Shown here: positions 1-12,161 of the stretch, in pieces | Layout: every line of letters begins with the position of its first letter | Numbering within the stretch: the stretch's first letter is position 1 | Position numbers and translations under genes: made by a program | Assembly: GCA_009103225.1 (NCBI GenBank) | Contig: RHPI01002699.1 | Location: forward strand, 58,110-96,251 | From: Chlorokybus atmophyticus | Taxonomy: Eukaryota > Streptophyta > Chlorokybophyceae > Chlorokybales > Chlorokybaceae | Length of the DNA: 38,142 bases | Direction: 5' to 3' | Notes under the pieces: generated by a model | Told to the model about the DNA's origin: nothing | Databases searched by the model: none | What the model saw: the letters and a program-made list of their open reading frames with translations, nothing else

Positions 1-1690
1 GGAGCTGAATACATGAACATCAACCGAAAGTATGACGCACCCACACCTGTGCATGCAGTTCAGACTCGTGTGGGATCCCACAAACTGTGCTTATAATCAC
101 CTGAGGGAGGAAGCAGGAGAAGGTTCTGAAGACGAGGCCATGCCGAATGCACAGTGTCAACTCGAGCTGAGCGCGAGAGGGAGATCAGCCCAAGGCAAGA
201 CTGGGCAGCGCCCTCCCTCGCTCAAGCCTGAGCCCAGATAGGAGAGTGGTTCATATGAATGCGGAGCTCATGGCTGGCTTGGTCGCTATGCGCCAGGGCG
301 GCGATGGCGGCAAAGTCCAGCGCAGCCACAGCAGCGGCCTTGCTGTCATCCCCATCGCATCCATCCCCTCCGTCCCGCATCGTCCCCGCCTCGCATGTAA
401 CAGTAAGCCTAGATCTGCCCTGCCAGCTGCTGGCTCAGGTGGCTGACTTGAGCGTCTGCCCCATACACAACATTCAAGCACATGGACACAGGCACACACA
501 GCACACCTTGGCACACAGCCAGCATTCGCCACGCTGCAGTAGTACCGCGCATTGCGGCTCAGCAGTAGTACACTTCCGCCTAAGCCTCAACGCTAGGCTC
601 ACTTGAATCCATCATTGGCTGAGCACTACGTAAGCAGGCCGAATGTACAAAACCCGCACATCATCACTCCGGTTCATTGAAGGTTTTACCGCCGTGGTTG
701 ATGACAGCATGGCTCAACCTCTGGAGTCGCCTAGGAGCTGCCTATTTGCGTGGTGTTTTCCCGCTGCGACAGGGTCATCGCTCCGTGCAAGCTGTACCGT
801 ACGGTCAGTAGCAGGGTTAGCGCGATTGGATCGTCAAGTGGGAACCTGACCGGCCGCGCTGCTGTATCCCGCGCCTGGCTCACTGACCGGAATTTGCACA
901 CGGCGCGGACCTTTTCCCGTCGGCGCCGCCTTGGTTGACCTTGAATTGGGATTCATGTCGTCAGCCGCTGACATGTAACTGGCATGCGTCTGCTTTTGCC
1001 TGTCAGCGCGGGGCCTGGCTCATGCTGCATAGGCGATCAGGCGGTTGTGACCGGCATTCACATGCACGTTCAGGCAGTTGGGCAACGACTGACCGACTTG
1101 AACCGGCTGTCAGCTGCTGGCGAGGAGGTCCACCGCGTCAAAGGTTTCGTACAGGGCGCATCTAGGCTTATGACAAGTGGATAAGCATATGGCTCTCCGA
1201 TTGCAGCGGTTCAGTGATCAATTCACACTCGGTGGCTGGGCAGCTGCACGGCTCAGTAAGCCGCAATGCGTTTGTGAGCCTGACGCATACATGACTCATG
1301 CACAGCCCCCACCACGACATGGCATCATGCCATTGGCATAGCAAAATACATATACTATTGTTGAACCCAGAACGGGGAGGTCTGCAACCAGATCACTGAT
1401 CCTGGTTCAGTGCACAAGCAGACTTCCCTGTTCGGTTTAAGAAGCGTATCTCAAAAAAGGGACGAGGCACGGAAAAGCCGGCGTTGCCCCTATCACGCAC
1501 GCTTTGTCTGATCAACCTGCATTCATTGCATTGCACGTGCCGGTGTACTTGGCCTGCACTACCTCGGCACTCAACACCTACCTTGTGGTACAAAGCCTAG
1601 TGTCCTGCGGACACGCCGACTCAGGGTCTTCTCCGACACTCCTGTCAACTTCACTGGCGTATTATGTTTTAATACGCAGACGTTTAACGT
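1..1690. other. Non-coding flank with no recognisable gene
   Basis: The stretch has moderate GC content. The open frames are short, overlap on both strands and carry no family signature. A GC-richer patch near 250-420 could be a remnant exon or mobile-element fragment, but no motif or splice-consistent extension supports this. No repeat longer than about 15 bp was noticed. Confidence 0.5.
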
Positions 1691-1740
1691 TACGACGTTA
1701 CCATGTGCACATTAACCAATGTGCACATGGTAACGTCGTA
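1691..1740. repeat. Perfect 23-bp inverted repeat, 4-nt loop
   Basis: Positions 1691-1713 are the exact reverse complement of 1718-1740, separated by AACC. The arm holds the internal palindrome GTGCAC. Such a foldback can form a hairpin in RNA or a cruciform in DNA. No flanking target-site duplication is evident. It is one of several unrelated short palindromes in this AT-rich flank. Confidence 0.95.
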
Positions 1741-2291
1741 GTAATATGAAGTCGCTGTGGCGTAGCAACAGGGAACTTCTGGGCTAGCCCTACCACATAC
1801 AAGTACAGCATGTTTTTGCCTTTGTTGTTTTGTGTACATTGTACCTATGGTGTTGCGCTTTGAAGCCTCCGAAAAGGAATCTGAGTCCCAGCCACAACAT
1901 GTTTGCATGTGTAGAAGTTTACATGAACAGCGCCTCATGGCGATACGATGTCACCCAGAGATTACTGAAGATGGTGTCTATCGTTGGGTAGTTCTCGGCG
2001 TGATGTGTCCAGGAAACTTAGCCGCGTCAAGTCGCAGTAGTTGAACAGTAAAACTCTAACTAATGCAGCAATGTCTCACACTGTGGTTAGGGTTAATACC
2101 CTACAATCGCTGATGGGATCCAATCGAGGCACCCAACGGATTCATTTTGTATTCAGATAGGAGTAACTTCTTATACAATATGGAGCTTGCAACAATGTAT
2201 TAATAAAAATGGTTCTACTCGACGAGAAGTGGTAGTCAAAAAGCAAATGAGCGCCGCGAAATTCCTACACATGCAGCCGTTTGCACACTTT

Positions 2292-2343
2292 AAAGGCCCT
2301 TGCATAACTGTACCAAAATTGTACAATTATGCAAGGGGCCTTT
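2292..2343. repeat. Near-perfect inverted repeat, about 22-bp arms
   Basis: The arm 2292-2313 pairs with 2321-2343 across a 7-nt loop, with one transition and one extra G in the right arm. The mismatches suggest an older palindrome than the perfect ones nearby. Confidence 0.85.
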
Positions 2344-2547
2344 TTGCAATTTCTATGCTTGGCGAGGAACAATTTGTAACAGTAATAGTTAATCATGCTT
2401 CAATGTTGCACACTTGTTGCTCATAGCGCAAAGATGTGTGCATTAATTTTGATATATGAAATAATAATATAAAACCTTATGTAAACATTAGCAACATTGT
2501 AGCAATGCCAAGCACATGAGCTAGCTTAATGTACATCAAGTGTACAA

Positions 2548-2575
2548 TATGCTAAAATCTTTATGCTAAAATCTT
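2548..2575. repeat. 14-bp tandem duplication
   Basis: The 14-mer TATGCTAAAATCTT occurs twice head to tail (2548-2561 and 2562-2575) just before the long foldback at 2597. Confidence 0.85.
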
Positions 2576-2596
2576 CGGACAATTTTTTACAATGAG

Positions 2597-2662
2597 TTTT
2601 GATTGCGGCTTTCGTGAAATTACCACAGCTTTGTGGTAATTTCACGAAAGCCGCAATCAAAA
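2597..2662. repeat. Perfect 31-bp foldback, 4-nt loop
   Basis: Positions 2597-2627 are the exact reverse complement of 2632-2662, separated only by GCTT. All 31 positions match, including a GC-rich core (GCGGCTTTCG) in otherwise AT-rich DNA. This is the longest perfect hairpin in the left flank. It could be a small-RNA precursor-like foldback, a very short MITE, or the product of a replication template switch. No target-site duplication is visible next to it. Confidence 0.95.
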
Positions 2663-5600
2663 GCTTGTGAATGCATATGTGTAACATCAGCGCTCAACGA
2701 CGAGGATATATTGTTGCTATATGAGAAGCCACATATCAATAATATATACGGAATAACCGTATACACAAGTACATGACAGTTTGAGCCTCATATGCAGTGC
2801 ATCAAAGCTGCTCTAAGGTGTTTCATTATAAAGTGAGTCAAGTTTGCGAATCTTAAAGTCAACAACATTCGCAAAGTCATTATACAATTATATATTATAT
2901 ATTATATAATGGTTGTAAAAATAGCCATGTGTGTGAGCTGCGATACAAGATGATTGCGGGCAATTATGAGTACATATTTATTAAAAGTGTGCCAGGTAAC
3001 ATACGTAATAGGCCTGTTGGTTGACATTCAATCATGACACATAATCTTTTCCATGTCTTGTGCACGTGTGTAATTTGAGAGGTTAGGCTGTATAGATAGA
3101 TCATTGCATCTTAACAAGCTAAGGCATGCTTAGCCTTTACCCTGATGCATTGCACTTCAACTATTGTCCATTACGTTAGGGAGAAAGTGGCAATTGCTGT
3201 TGAGTTGCATTATAAGCGGAATACGTTTGCGTTAATGTAACAACATTATGATACAATTGTATGATACAATTGTATAAAAATATCACAAAGTAACTACATT
3301 ACAAGTACGTAATTTCACGTGAGTGACAACTCATTTCACCCCTCTTTCTGCAACAAAGATTCAATGGCCTTATTTTAAGCACTCCATTAATAACGGTATT
3401 GCTGAGGCGGTCAATAGCCATTGGTATAATAATATATGTACCAACTTGATTACCAAGGTATTCACGGTACGCGGTGAGCTGCCGGCCGCGGGTCGCCATG
3501 TCGATCTCTCGCCGGCCTGCTGCGGGAGACCGTCACGCATGACGCTCCCACAACGCGCTACGCGTCACAGCTGCACCGCTCCTGCCACGTGAGCGGCAAG
3601 TGAGCTGATGCGCACACTCGCCTTGTCTCTCTCCCTTGTAACAGCTTACCTCAGATCAGTGGGCAGGTTGTGGGCGGAAGCGAGAGGGGAGATGTATATA
3701 TACACATACACATGTATATATGCATATGTATATATACATATAATGATAGACATACATATACATATATATATGTATATATATTCATGTATACGGCTGCCGG
3801 TATCGGTACTTTGTTCTTAAAACATGATGACGTGAAGGAAACTACGGTAATGTTGGTGACTTGAGGATGAAGAATGTGTTAGACCCGCCGTCCCGTCCAA
3901 TCGCAACGCTGACTTATCGGCAGGTGTTTACATTATGTTCCCTACGCCACTTGTTGGCAAGGTTGTCCGCGGCCTGCTACTAGCAGGCCGCGGGGTTGAA
4001 CTTGGCAATGATGAGGTCGTGATATTATTTGGGTTTGTAACAGTCCGAATTGATAATCGCATCACATACCTTGTTAAGTATACATTTTTGTACTTTTGAC
4101 GGACCCCAGCACAACGTAAATGATAATGTGTATAGCTTTAGCATGCACCATCAATGCATTTCGTACTGTCGCCGCGTCCTCAATTGCGTTGGGGAGTATA
4201 GTCGCATTGTTAATGATCTGTTTACAGCTGTAACCACGATTACACAAGCCTTTCTCACGACCTAAACCTTTAACTACGTTAACACCGAATTCTCAATGTT
4301 GTTGAGGTTTGGTGCTTACGATTGTCAACGGCAGATTGCCGTTTGTGACAGGTTGTAACAATATTTCGGCTACAGTCATAAAGTACATATATACTTTATA
4401 TACCCGGATCCGCAGTGAAATTTACAGAATCCGCATTTTATGTTCAGTGCCGTCCATTACAAAGTTGCGGCTCCAGCCTGACTTGCCGAAACCCATTTCT
4501 ACAGGTGATCTCTCGTTACTTAAAGGATGGCGTTGTTGGGTTTGAGCACCATGAGCCCTCCATTGAAGTACGCGTTGGTGCGCTAGCGGCAGCCGCCAGC
4601 CCATGGTGGTAAGTCTCGCTACCTCATGGTGGTAAGTCTTGCTATCTCCCGCTTCCCAAGCAGCTTGCACAAATGGCCTTGCCTCAGGTGCAATACTTCG
4701 ACTAGACAGAGAGACTCCTTCAAGCTCGCAGGAGCCGCTCCTCCTGCTGGCAGCTTTCATGCACACGTGCCAGCAAGGGCTGTCTCTTTCTCTCTGAGTG
4801 CTTGTCTTTGTGCATAAACACGTGCGCATGCAGCCCCAAGTGCAATGCATAAAGAGGCTCGAAAAGGAAAGCCGCATGCACCCAAGTTGCGTGATCATGG
4901 AGGTGCCATTCGCACAGCTTCGGCGTTATAGGTCAATGCACCCAAGCAAGGTGGGGGCTGAAAGCTCTTTCCGTGAAGGAAGAGGCGGTTAGCAAGCGCC
5001 AGGCTTGCAGAATGCAGAAGAGTTGCCAATTGGCAATTGTTTGACTACTACTTGCATGGTTCAATGACCTATTAGCTAATTAATTGATTGTTTGTTCTTT
5101 GCCGTTCTGCAAAGGTTGACCACTGCGGGGGTTGTTGTGCGACAGGCAATCATACAAGGCGCATTCAGTGTGCCAGTGTGCGCAAGCATGTGTGCATGCG
5201 GGTCGCATCCCACAGCAGTGCATGCAGTCAACAATCAACCACAGCTTGTGGTTGTTGAACGTGCAATTATCTTTGCAAAGTCACTCACTTCGTCACAATG
5301 GCCGCAAAATGCTATATATAATTAGCCCATAGCGCATCATTGCACTTGAAGTACCAAAATGTGGTTGTTATAAAATGTTAAGCACAAGTTGTGATAACGA
5401 TATTACCATATTGGTTATGCATTTTGTCGCAAAATGGTTAAGCACAAGTCGAATAATCCATGTTCAGCTTAATTTGTGAGGTGTTAGATATATCGTTATG
5501 ATTGAGATTGTTGGAATGGTGCATCGCGCACATATTGTTGCTATAATGTAATGGTATCAATAGTATCGTGACGGTAATACCATAATCGTACAGCAAAAAT

Positions 5601-8600
5601 ATGTGCATGTGCTACCATGATTGGTGTATAGCATCAACATTGGCACATCGGATATCGATCTGTAACATGTTACATCGAAGAGTTGTTAGACATTTGGGTC
5701 ACCGTATCATACTCACAATTACGTCAACATAAGTGGAAGCCTGCTGGCACCCAACAGCAGTCCACACATGCAATGATGACTTACTTTCAACTACAGCACA
5801 ACAAGGACTGCTTTTATTGCATAGCAAACGGCTTGCAGAAGCATGCCTTTTCTTTCTATCACCTGCTCAGCTACTTCCCAATGTTTGGCAAGTTGCTCAC
5901 TTTATGGTCAACTGTTGTCTCCTGGCGTGCAAGCAAGATGATCAATCTGAGCGACATCAATGTAAAATGCGCTTAAAAGGCACAAAAGTAGGGACGAGCA
6001 TGCTGCCCGATATGCCGCAGCCTGCCGGTAAGTTGTATTGGCTTGAACTCAACCAACCTCATGCGCTGATAAATTCTTGCGATCGTGGAACGCTTGAAGA
6101 TAGCTAATTGAGTACTCTTGCAGTACATGCATTATACTTGGTCTCTCAACATCATGCTATTTAATGGACCTTAGGTGCATCAACTGGCATGCACATCATC
6201 ATCAATGATGATGACGTGCTCGTGCGTTCTGTATTTAAGTACATGCAATCATATATGTAAATCTGAACAAGCCATTATGATCGCATGAATGCCTCGAAAC
6301 TGCTGTTGTAAGAGTTCTGCATAGGAATGGAGGTTATCAGGGCTTTAAAGTCAGAATCCGCATCTGCAAGCAATGTGCATTAAATTAATTTATGGCTAAC
6401 GCTGATTGCAAATGTGATGGATAATGAATAACGTCACATTTATGAGTTGATGACATATGAATTATGCAGCTCGAATCATAGTTGTTATGTAGTATACTTA
6501 ACGCATCATGTCAAATCCATTATGGCAATCATTGGTCAAGCAACAATAATTAAAGCATTTCACGCTGATACTATAAATTAACATAACTTGTGACTCAATG
6601 TTTTGGCTTGTTTTGGATTAAACAGGACATCCGTATGACATTAAGTTTGCATGTTTAATAAACGTTCATTGCAAATGCTAACTAATTGTATTAGGGTCAT
6701 TGCAAAAAGCTAACACTGTAATGGCTATCATACTATCGTAGCACAACAGCGTGATACAAAACACCAAAAACTTTAATATTCGTAATAGTAATAAAAGTAT
6801 TAAGAATATGTCATCTTTAGCCATCAATTTGCAAACTGTGTGGTAGTGACATATGCTCGAGTTATATATGATTATGCACAATTTAAAAGTCAACATGAAA
6901 AAATCTATGTTGAGATGTTTACGTTTATAGTGTAGCACCCCAATAGTTTTCAAATCATATCAATATGGCAGCAAAGCTTGACCTTGAGGTTAAACAATCG
7001 GTAAACATGAGGTCACACATGGTATGACATATCATGGCTATCAACTTTGCAATGTCATTATTACATGCCAATAAACACATGTCGTAATCAGTTGCGCACA
7101 TTTAACCAAGTTTGAGATGTTGTTTAACTGATTACATTTTATTATACCACATTGCACAGCTGCATGATGCGGAATTATTAGCATTACAACTTTATTCGAC
7201 ACATCACATTTGTACACAAATTTGCTAAGGAGTATTTTTCTACACATGCACACATATTATAGAACGCTCTCACAAGAGGGTGTGGATTTTTAGCGTTAAC
7301 ATTCATTGAATGTATGCTACAACACGCACACGCACACGCATACACACGCACGCACATACGCACGTTGTAGCATGTCACATAAGTTGCATAGAAGTAGTTA
7401 TAGACTCGGCCTGTACCCGCGGCAGGGTTAATGGCCAGCCTAATGGTAAACAATTACATACAAATTTAAAGTGTTTGGGAACAGGGTAACCTGCAGCTGA
7501 TTGCAATACCATGCAAATTCACATAACATGAAGTGATTTGACATAAAGTTACAAATGTACATATGAACGTATTTGTGGTAGTATCGTGGCCTTTAAAAAG
7601 TGGGAAGCACGATGAAACCACTCGACGATGATTGATAGCATGTCGCCTAGCTCACTGGTATCCATGACCATGATCATGGTTATAGAGATTGTCGACAGCA
7701 TGGCGATGTCATTCAAGCCATCAATGTGATGAGCCCACCAAATGTGGTCAAGCTCTTCAACAGCAAGCACGACGGAGGCCCATCCTATCATGTATATGCG
7801 GACTTGTGACCTGTACCCTTCAAACCAGAATTGGTCGGAGCTCCAATACTGCGAAGGCTGTGGCAGTGAAGTTGCCAGATGTCACAATGCGCTCCAGGTG
7901 GGCTTAATGTTTGTTATTATTTGTCACGTTATGCTACGGAAGTATATGCTTGCTTGAAGCTTGTCTACATGAGTTCAGCACAATCTGTTAAGCTAGCTAG
8001 ATTGAAATTATAAGCAGATTTAACGTACGCTTATGAGTTATTGTAGAACACATCATTAGTATGCTTGCACATACTGGTAAGCTGCGGACACATGAATATC
8101 TTGCAAGACGACATGTGTGCGCGATATGGTAAATACATATATGCACATGCACACTGAGTACATAATGTATATACGGTGTGCATACACATTTCACATACGT
8201 ACACGTGTGCATATTCAAACATGCATATGACAATATTTAGCAATAGCCGAAATTGTTGCACATACGTAAAGCATTGCCAAAAAGGTGCTATGGATGATGC
8301 GCTGTACGTTTACTTTTCACAACATAAGGGTCCAACAGCTTCCATCACACATGATGTATGGGCCATCCATTGCATCGTTAGTGCCACGGGGCGCTTGCTT
8401 TAACCGCCACGTGGCACGTATTCGAAAGTTTCACCCTGATGCAGCAACGTACAGACGTATATGTACCTATGTAGCTCCGTACGTGCTGTACCGGTACATG
8501 CGGGAGCTGCGGCGAGGGTGTTGCCGTGGTTCAGGAGGCGGGCGTGGAGAGATAGGGCAGAAAGCTCAGGTGGCGCCGTTGCACTTGCTTTGTTAGGAAA
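2663..8600. other. AT-rich, palindrome-rich intergenic DNA
   Basis: No gene is recognised in about 5.9 kb. The stretch holds TA-rich tracts (2885-2912, and 3690-3790 with TATATA/CATATG words), a palindromic tandem around 3247-3278, two copies of a CATGGTGGTAAGTCT unit (4602 and 4625), imperfect direct repeats near 5373 and 5433, a CA/CG microsatellite around 7320-7365 and many self-complementary 12-16-mers. A GC-richer island at 3470-3690 has no coding signature. Open frames such as the one at 4422-4898 on the minus strand show no family similarity. Confidence 0.55.
3967..3993. repeat. Perfect 13-bp GC-rich palindrome, 1-nt centre
   Basis: CCGCGGCCTGCTA at 3967-3979 pairs with 3981-3993 around a single C. 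It is GC-rich and contains a SacII-type CCGCGG in each arm, standing out from the AT-rich surroundings. Confidence 0.9.
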
Positions 8601-8761
8601 CACTGTGCCGCCGCAAGGCAGAGAGACGGGGGCAGGCAGTCTGGTGTGAGCTTCAAGGCTTAATACAGACAGGGCGAGAGTGGGTGAGGCAGAGTGTGAG
8701 AGAGAAAAAAAGAGTGAGTTTTTGTGTGTGGTTGTGTGGCTATCGGTAGAGCGCGGTAGGA

Positions 8762-11329
8762 ATGGCTGCCGTGGCGGAGACGCACTATTACGAGGTATTG
8801 GGCGTGGCCACCGATGCCACGCCGGAGCAGATCAAGAAGGCTTACTACCTACAGGTACTTCCTTGACACTTTTTGCATGCGTGCTTGGTATGATCGAGTT
8901 GGGATTCAACACACGCATGCATTCAATACAACAACGCAATACAGGCGCGCAAGGTTCACCCGGATAAAAACCCTGGCGACCCGACAGCTGCCCGCAAGTT
9001 CCAGGTCAGCGCCAATGTGCTTTTGTTTTTCATGCACAATATTGTTCCACGTCCAGGATGCAATGGTTGACATGCATTCTGCAGGCATGCATGAATTACG
9101 TTGTTGCTGCTGTTGTTGCTGTCGCTGTTGTCGTTGTTGTTGTTGTTGATGAAATGTGTACACAAATGTAGTTTCGTCGTGTCCCAATCGTTTTTGAAGG
9201 CGGCCTGATATGGTTGTGTGTGCAGGAGCTGGGAGAAGCCTACCAGGTGCGTGCGTGTGTGACTACACGTGTGCATGCGTGTGGGGACGTTGCACCTCAG
9301 TCTCATGCGTGATGCCCCAACAAACCAACCAACCCAACAACCCAACATTACCAACACGCGAACAGGTGCTGTCCGATCCCGCGCAGCGCGACTTGTACAA
9401 CCGCTCCGGTCGTCAGGGCGTGTCGGGGCAGCCCATGATGGACCCCGCCACCGTCTTCGGCATGCTATTCGGCTCGGAACTCTTCGACGATTACGTCGGA
9501 CAGGCAAGCGCGCGCTGAGTCGTGTGTGTGTTCTCGTGTGGCGTATCTGCATCATGCTGGTGGACGCTCATGACTGCATACAACGCACATGCGTTCTTGT
9601 TGTTGTTGCTGTCGTATCAATGCTTCCGTCCTGTGTAGCTTGCTATGGCCAGCCTTGTAACACTTGCTATCGACGCCGGCGGGAGGCAACTCACGCAGCA
9701 AGAGGTGCAAGCCAAGATTAAGGTAAATAGCCATGTGGACTTGTGTGTCAGTTTGTTTGCCCTGTTCTGTCAAATGTCATCTCCCTGTAATGTTGGGTTT
9801 GTTGTTATGCAGGTTGTGCAGCTGGAGAGGCAGGCGAAGCTGGTGCCGCTGTTGCAGAGGCGTCTGCAGCCGTACGTGGAGGGGGATAAGGTGGGGTTTG
9901 TCAATTGGGCCACGAAGGAGGCAGACAGGCTATCCCAAGCATGTGAGTGAACTGTGTGGGAAAATTCTTATGCAACATGTGCACGCGCTTGTCGGTGGCC
10001 ACATGCAAGCAAATGCCTACGCACACAAGAGAACACGCATGCTCGCACGTGCGCACACGCGCATGAACAGGCATGCGTTCACACACATATGCGCACGCAC
10101 ATGTACATGCACACATGTGGCATGTGCGCATCGCCATGTACATTACGCATGATTCTCTGCATTTCATTGGACGTACAGTTGCATGGGCACTTGCAACATG
10201 TCCACCAGTACACGCATGTACCTATGCATGTGGCATCGTCATACACATTGTCACGCACAAGTCTCTGTGTACTTTCTCAACTGATTGTACAGCTACATGA
10301 GCACACATGCATGCATGCTTGCATGTGTGTATCTGAATACGAGTCGCTACCACCACGTGATACATGCGTACCCGCACGTCACAGCTTTCGGCGAGGCGAT
10401 GCTCCACACGATCGGTTACATGTACGAGCGTCGCGCGGCGGCGCACCTGGGCAAGTCCCCCCTCATGCTGGGCGTGCCGTTCGTAGGGGAGTGGGTCAGG
10501 CACAAGGGGCACGCGCTCAAGAGCCAACTGGACGCAGTCAGAGGTGAGAGGCATTTGTGGTGTGTCAGAGTGTGTCTGTGATTCTCTGCGTGCGCTCGTG
10601 AGCATGTGCGTGCGCACGCGTACATCTGTGTGTGTATGTGTCTCTCAGTCAGCACGTGCACAAATGCGCCCGTGTGTGTGTGTGTGTGTGTGTGTGTGTT
10701 GTCGTGCACCGCGCATGTGTGCATGTGCAAACTTGTATGTTTTGAGGGTGCACACACCCGCGAGGGTGCACACATCCACACGAACGCACGTGTATGCGGG
10801 TGCTTTTGTGTGTCTGAGAGCAAAGGCGTGTGCGCGTGCACAAGTACGTTCGTGCATGTGTGTGCGCTATGCTATACGTGCATGCATGTGCACGTGTCGG
10901 TGTTTGCGCTGTGTCGCATAGATTTGTGATATCAATCGACCTCGTTCTCCAGGCGCTGTGGACTTGATGGTGATGCAGAAAGAGGCCGAGCGCCAGTTCG
11001 CCGCCGGCAACGTGACCGAGGCCGCTGCCGAGGCCTTCCTGCAGCAGCGCGTCCCCAAGGCATGTCCTCTACGCATCCCCCCACTCACACCCACTCTCAC
11101 CCTCTGACTCTCCTCCTCCTCCTCCTCTCAGGTGATGAACTCCCTGTGGCAAATCAACGTGGTGGACGTGGAGCAGACCCTGACCTCCGTCGTCGACGCG
11201 CTGCTGGGGGACCGAACCGCCCCGAAAGCCACCACGACCGCGAGGGCCAAGGCGCTGCAGAAGATGGGGAGGGTGTTCCAGGGGGCGAAACCGAAGTACC
11301 AGAGGGCGACGAGGTGGGTGGGTGGATGG

Positions 11330-11380
<51 letters not shown>

Positions 11381-12161
11381 CATGCGCGAGCGCGTGCGCG
11401 ATCAATGAGTGTGCGTGTATGCACAGTTGAAGCTGTCCGTTCGTGCTTCCTCCGATGGTTGTTTGTCATTCTTGCATTGCAGTTTGAGATCAGAGGTCCC
11501 GCTCGGTGCTGGCCTGGGAGCCGCAGCAACGTCGCCGCAGCAGGCAGCGGCGGGCCCTGCTCCCCAACCAGCTTCTGCCCCTCGGGTAAGCACAAGTGTG
11601 GACTCACTCTGCCGTTTGCATAGCATCACATCGGGGGCTAACTTGGGTGCGCACACATATATGCACACTTGCGCGCTTGCGCACACACGCACACGCACGT
11701 ACACACGCGCATGTGCTCGCGCTTATTGCCAGTCGGTTCTTTTGCAGTGATCCCAGACAGCCTGCCTCACACACGTGCCCACACTTTCCTGTGTGCAGCA
11801 ACCGTACCCAACACAACAAGTCCACCCACAAGGCCACACCAACCCATACCCTACATACCCCACACCCCAACCCCACTCCCAACCCTCCCCCCACGGATAC
11901 GCCCAACCCTACGTCCCACACCCTCTTCACCCCACTCCTCCTCCAACACAACAACAGTACCAACAACAGCAACGCGGCTCTTCCCCGGCCGGTCCCGTGC
12001 CCGTCCCGCTGTCGGACGTGCCGGACTTCGAGCAGATGAGTGCGGCTGATCTGAGGAGTTACTTGAAGGCGAGAGGCGTGGATGTGGCGAAGGTGGGGGG
12101 AGATGATAAGGGGGAGATGGCGAGGAGAGCGAGGGAGGTGTACTTTGCGGGAAGGCGGTGA
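8762..12161 (+). CDS. DnaJ-X domain co-chaperone (J-domain protein with C-terminal SAP-like motif), 11 exons
   Basis: Exons: 8762-8854, 8945-9004, 9226-9246, 9366-9503, 9639-9722, 9813-9942, 10385-10543, 10953-11059, 11132-11313, 11483-11585, 11799-12161. Together they make 1,440 nt and predict 479 residues, and all phases agree. Residues 8-76 form a J domain (THYYEVLGV start; HPD at 36-38, the motif that stimulates Hsp70 ATPase). About residues 105-300 match the DnaJ-X domain of plant and fungal J proteins ([32 protein letters not shown]). A Gln/Pro/Tyr-rich linker follows (about 326-425), then a terminal SAP-like helix pair ([13 protein letters not shown], about residues 452-464). No signal peptide or membrane segment is seen, so a cytosolic or nuclear Hsp70 partner is inferred. 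Introns 4 and 8 use GC donors. The start is the first ATG before the J domain. Confidence 0.9.
9226..9246 (+). other. 21-nt micro-exon of the DnaJ gene
   Basis: Exon 3 encodes only ELGEAYQ, the J-domain segment just after the HPD loop. Dropping it would remove seven residues of helix III without changing frame. It has a TGTGCAG acceptor and a GTGCGT donor. Confidence 0.85.
11335..11378 (+). repeat. (GT)n microsatellite in DnaJ intron 9
   Basis: About 22 uninterrupted GT dinucleotides lie just downstream of the intron 9 donor. A shorter GT run lies at about 10676-10699 in intron 7. Alternating purine-pyrimidine tracts of this kind recur in most introns of the window. Confidence 0.9.

Noticed and set aside
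2082-2099. TTAGGGTTA-like telomeric word
   Set aside because: Only about one and a half repeats that are part of a 6-bp palindrome; no array.
4422-4898. 158-codon open frame on the minus strand
   Set aside because: Composition is irregular with no domain, signal or splice-consistent neighbours, and other frames are open in parts of the same DNA.
7320-7365. CA/CG repeat considered as a CRISPR-like or regulatory array
   Set aside because: It is a simple microsatellite of irregular dinucleotides without unit-spacer structure, in eukaryotic DNA.
7549-7791. 80-codon minus-strand frame with a hydrophobic stretch
   Set aside because: No family signature, no plausible neighbouring exon, and it lies in palindrome-containing AT-rich DNA. 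It could be a worn mobile-element remnant but cannot be supported.
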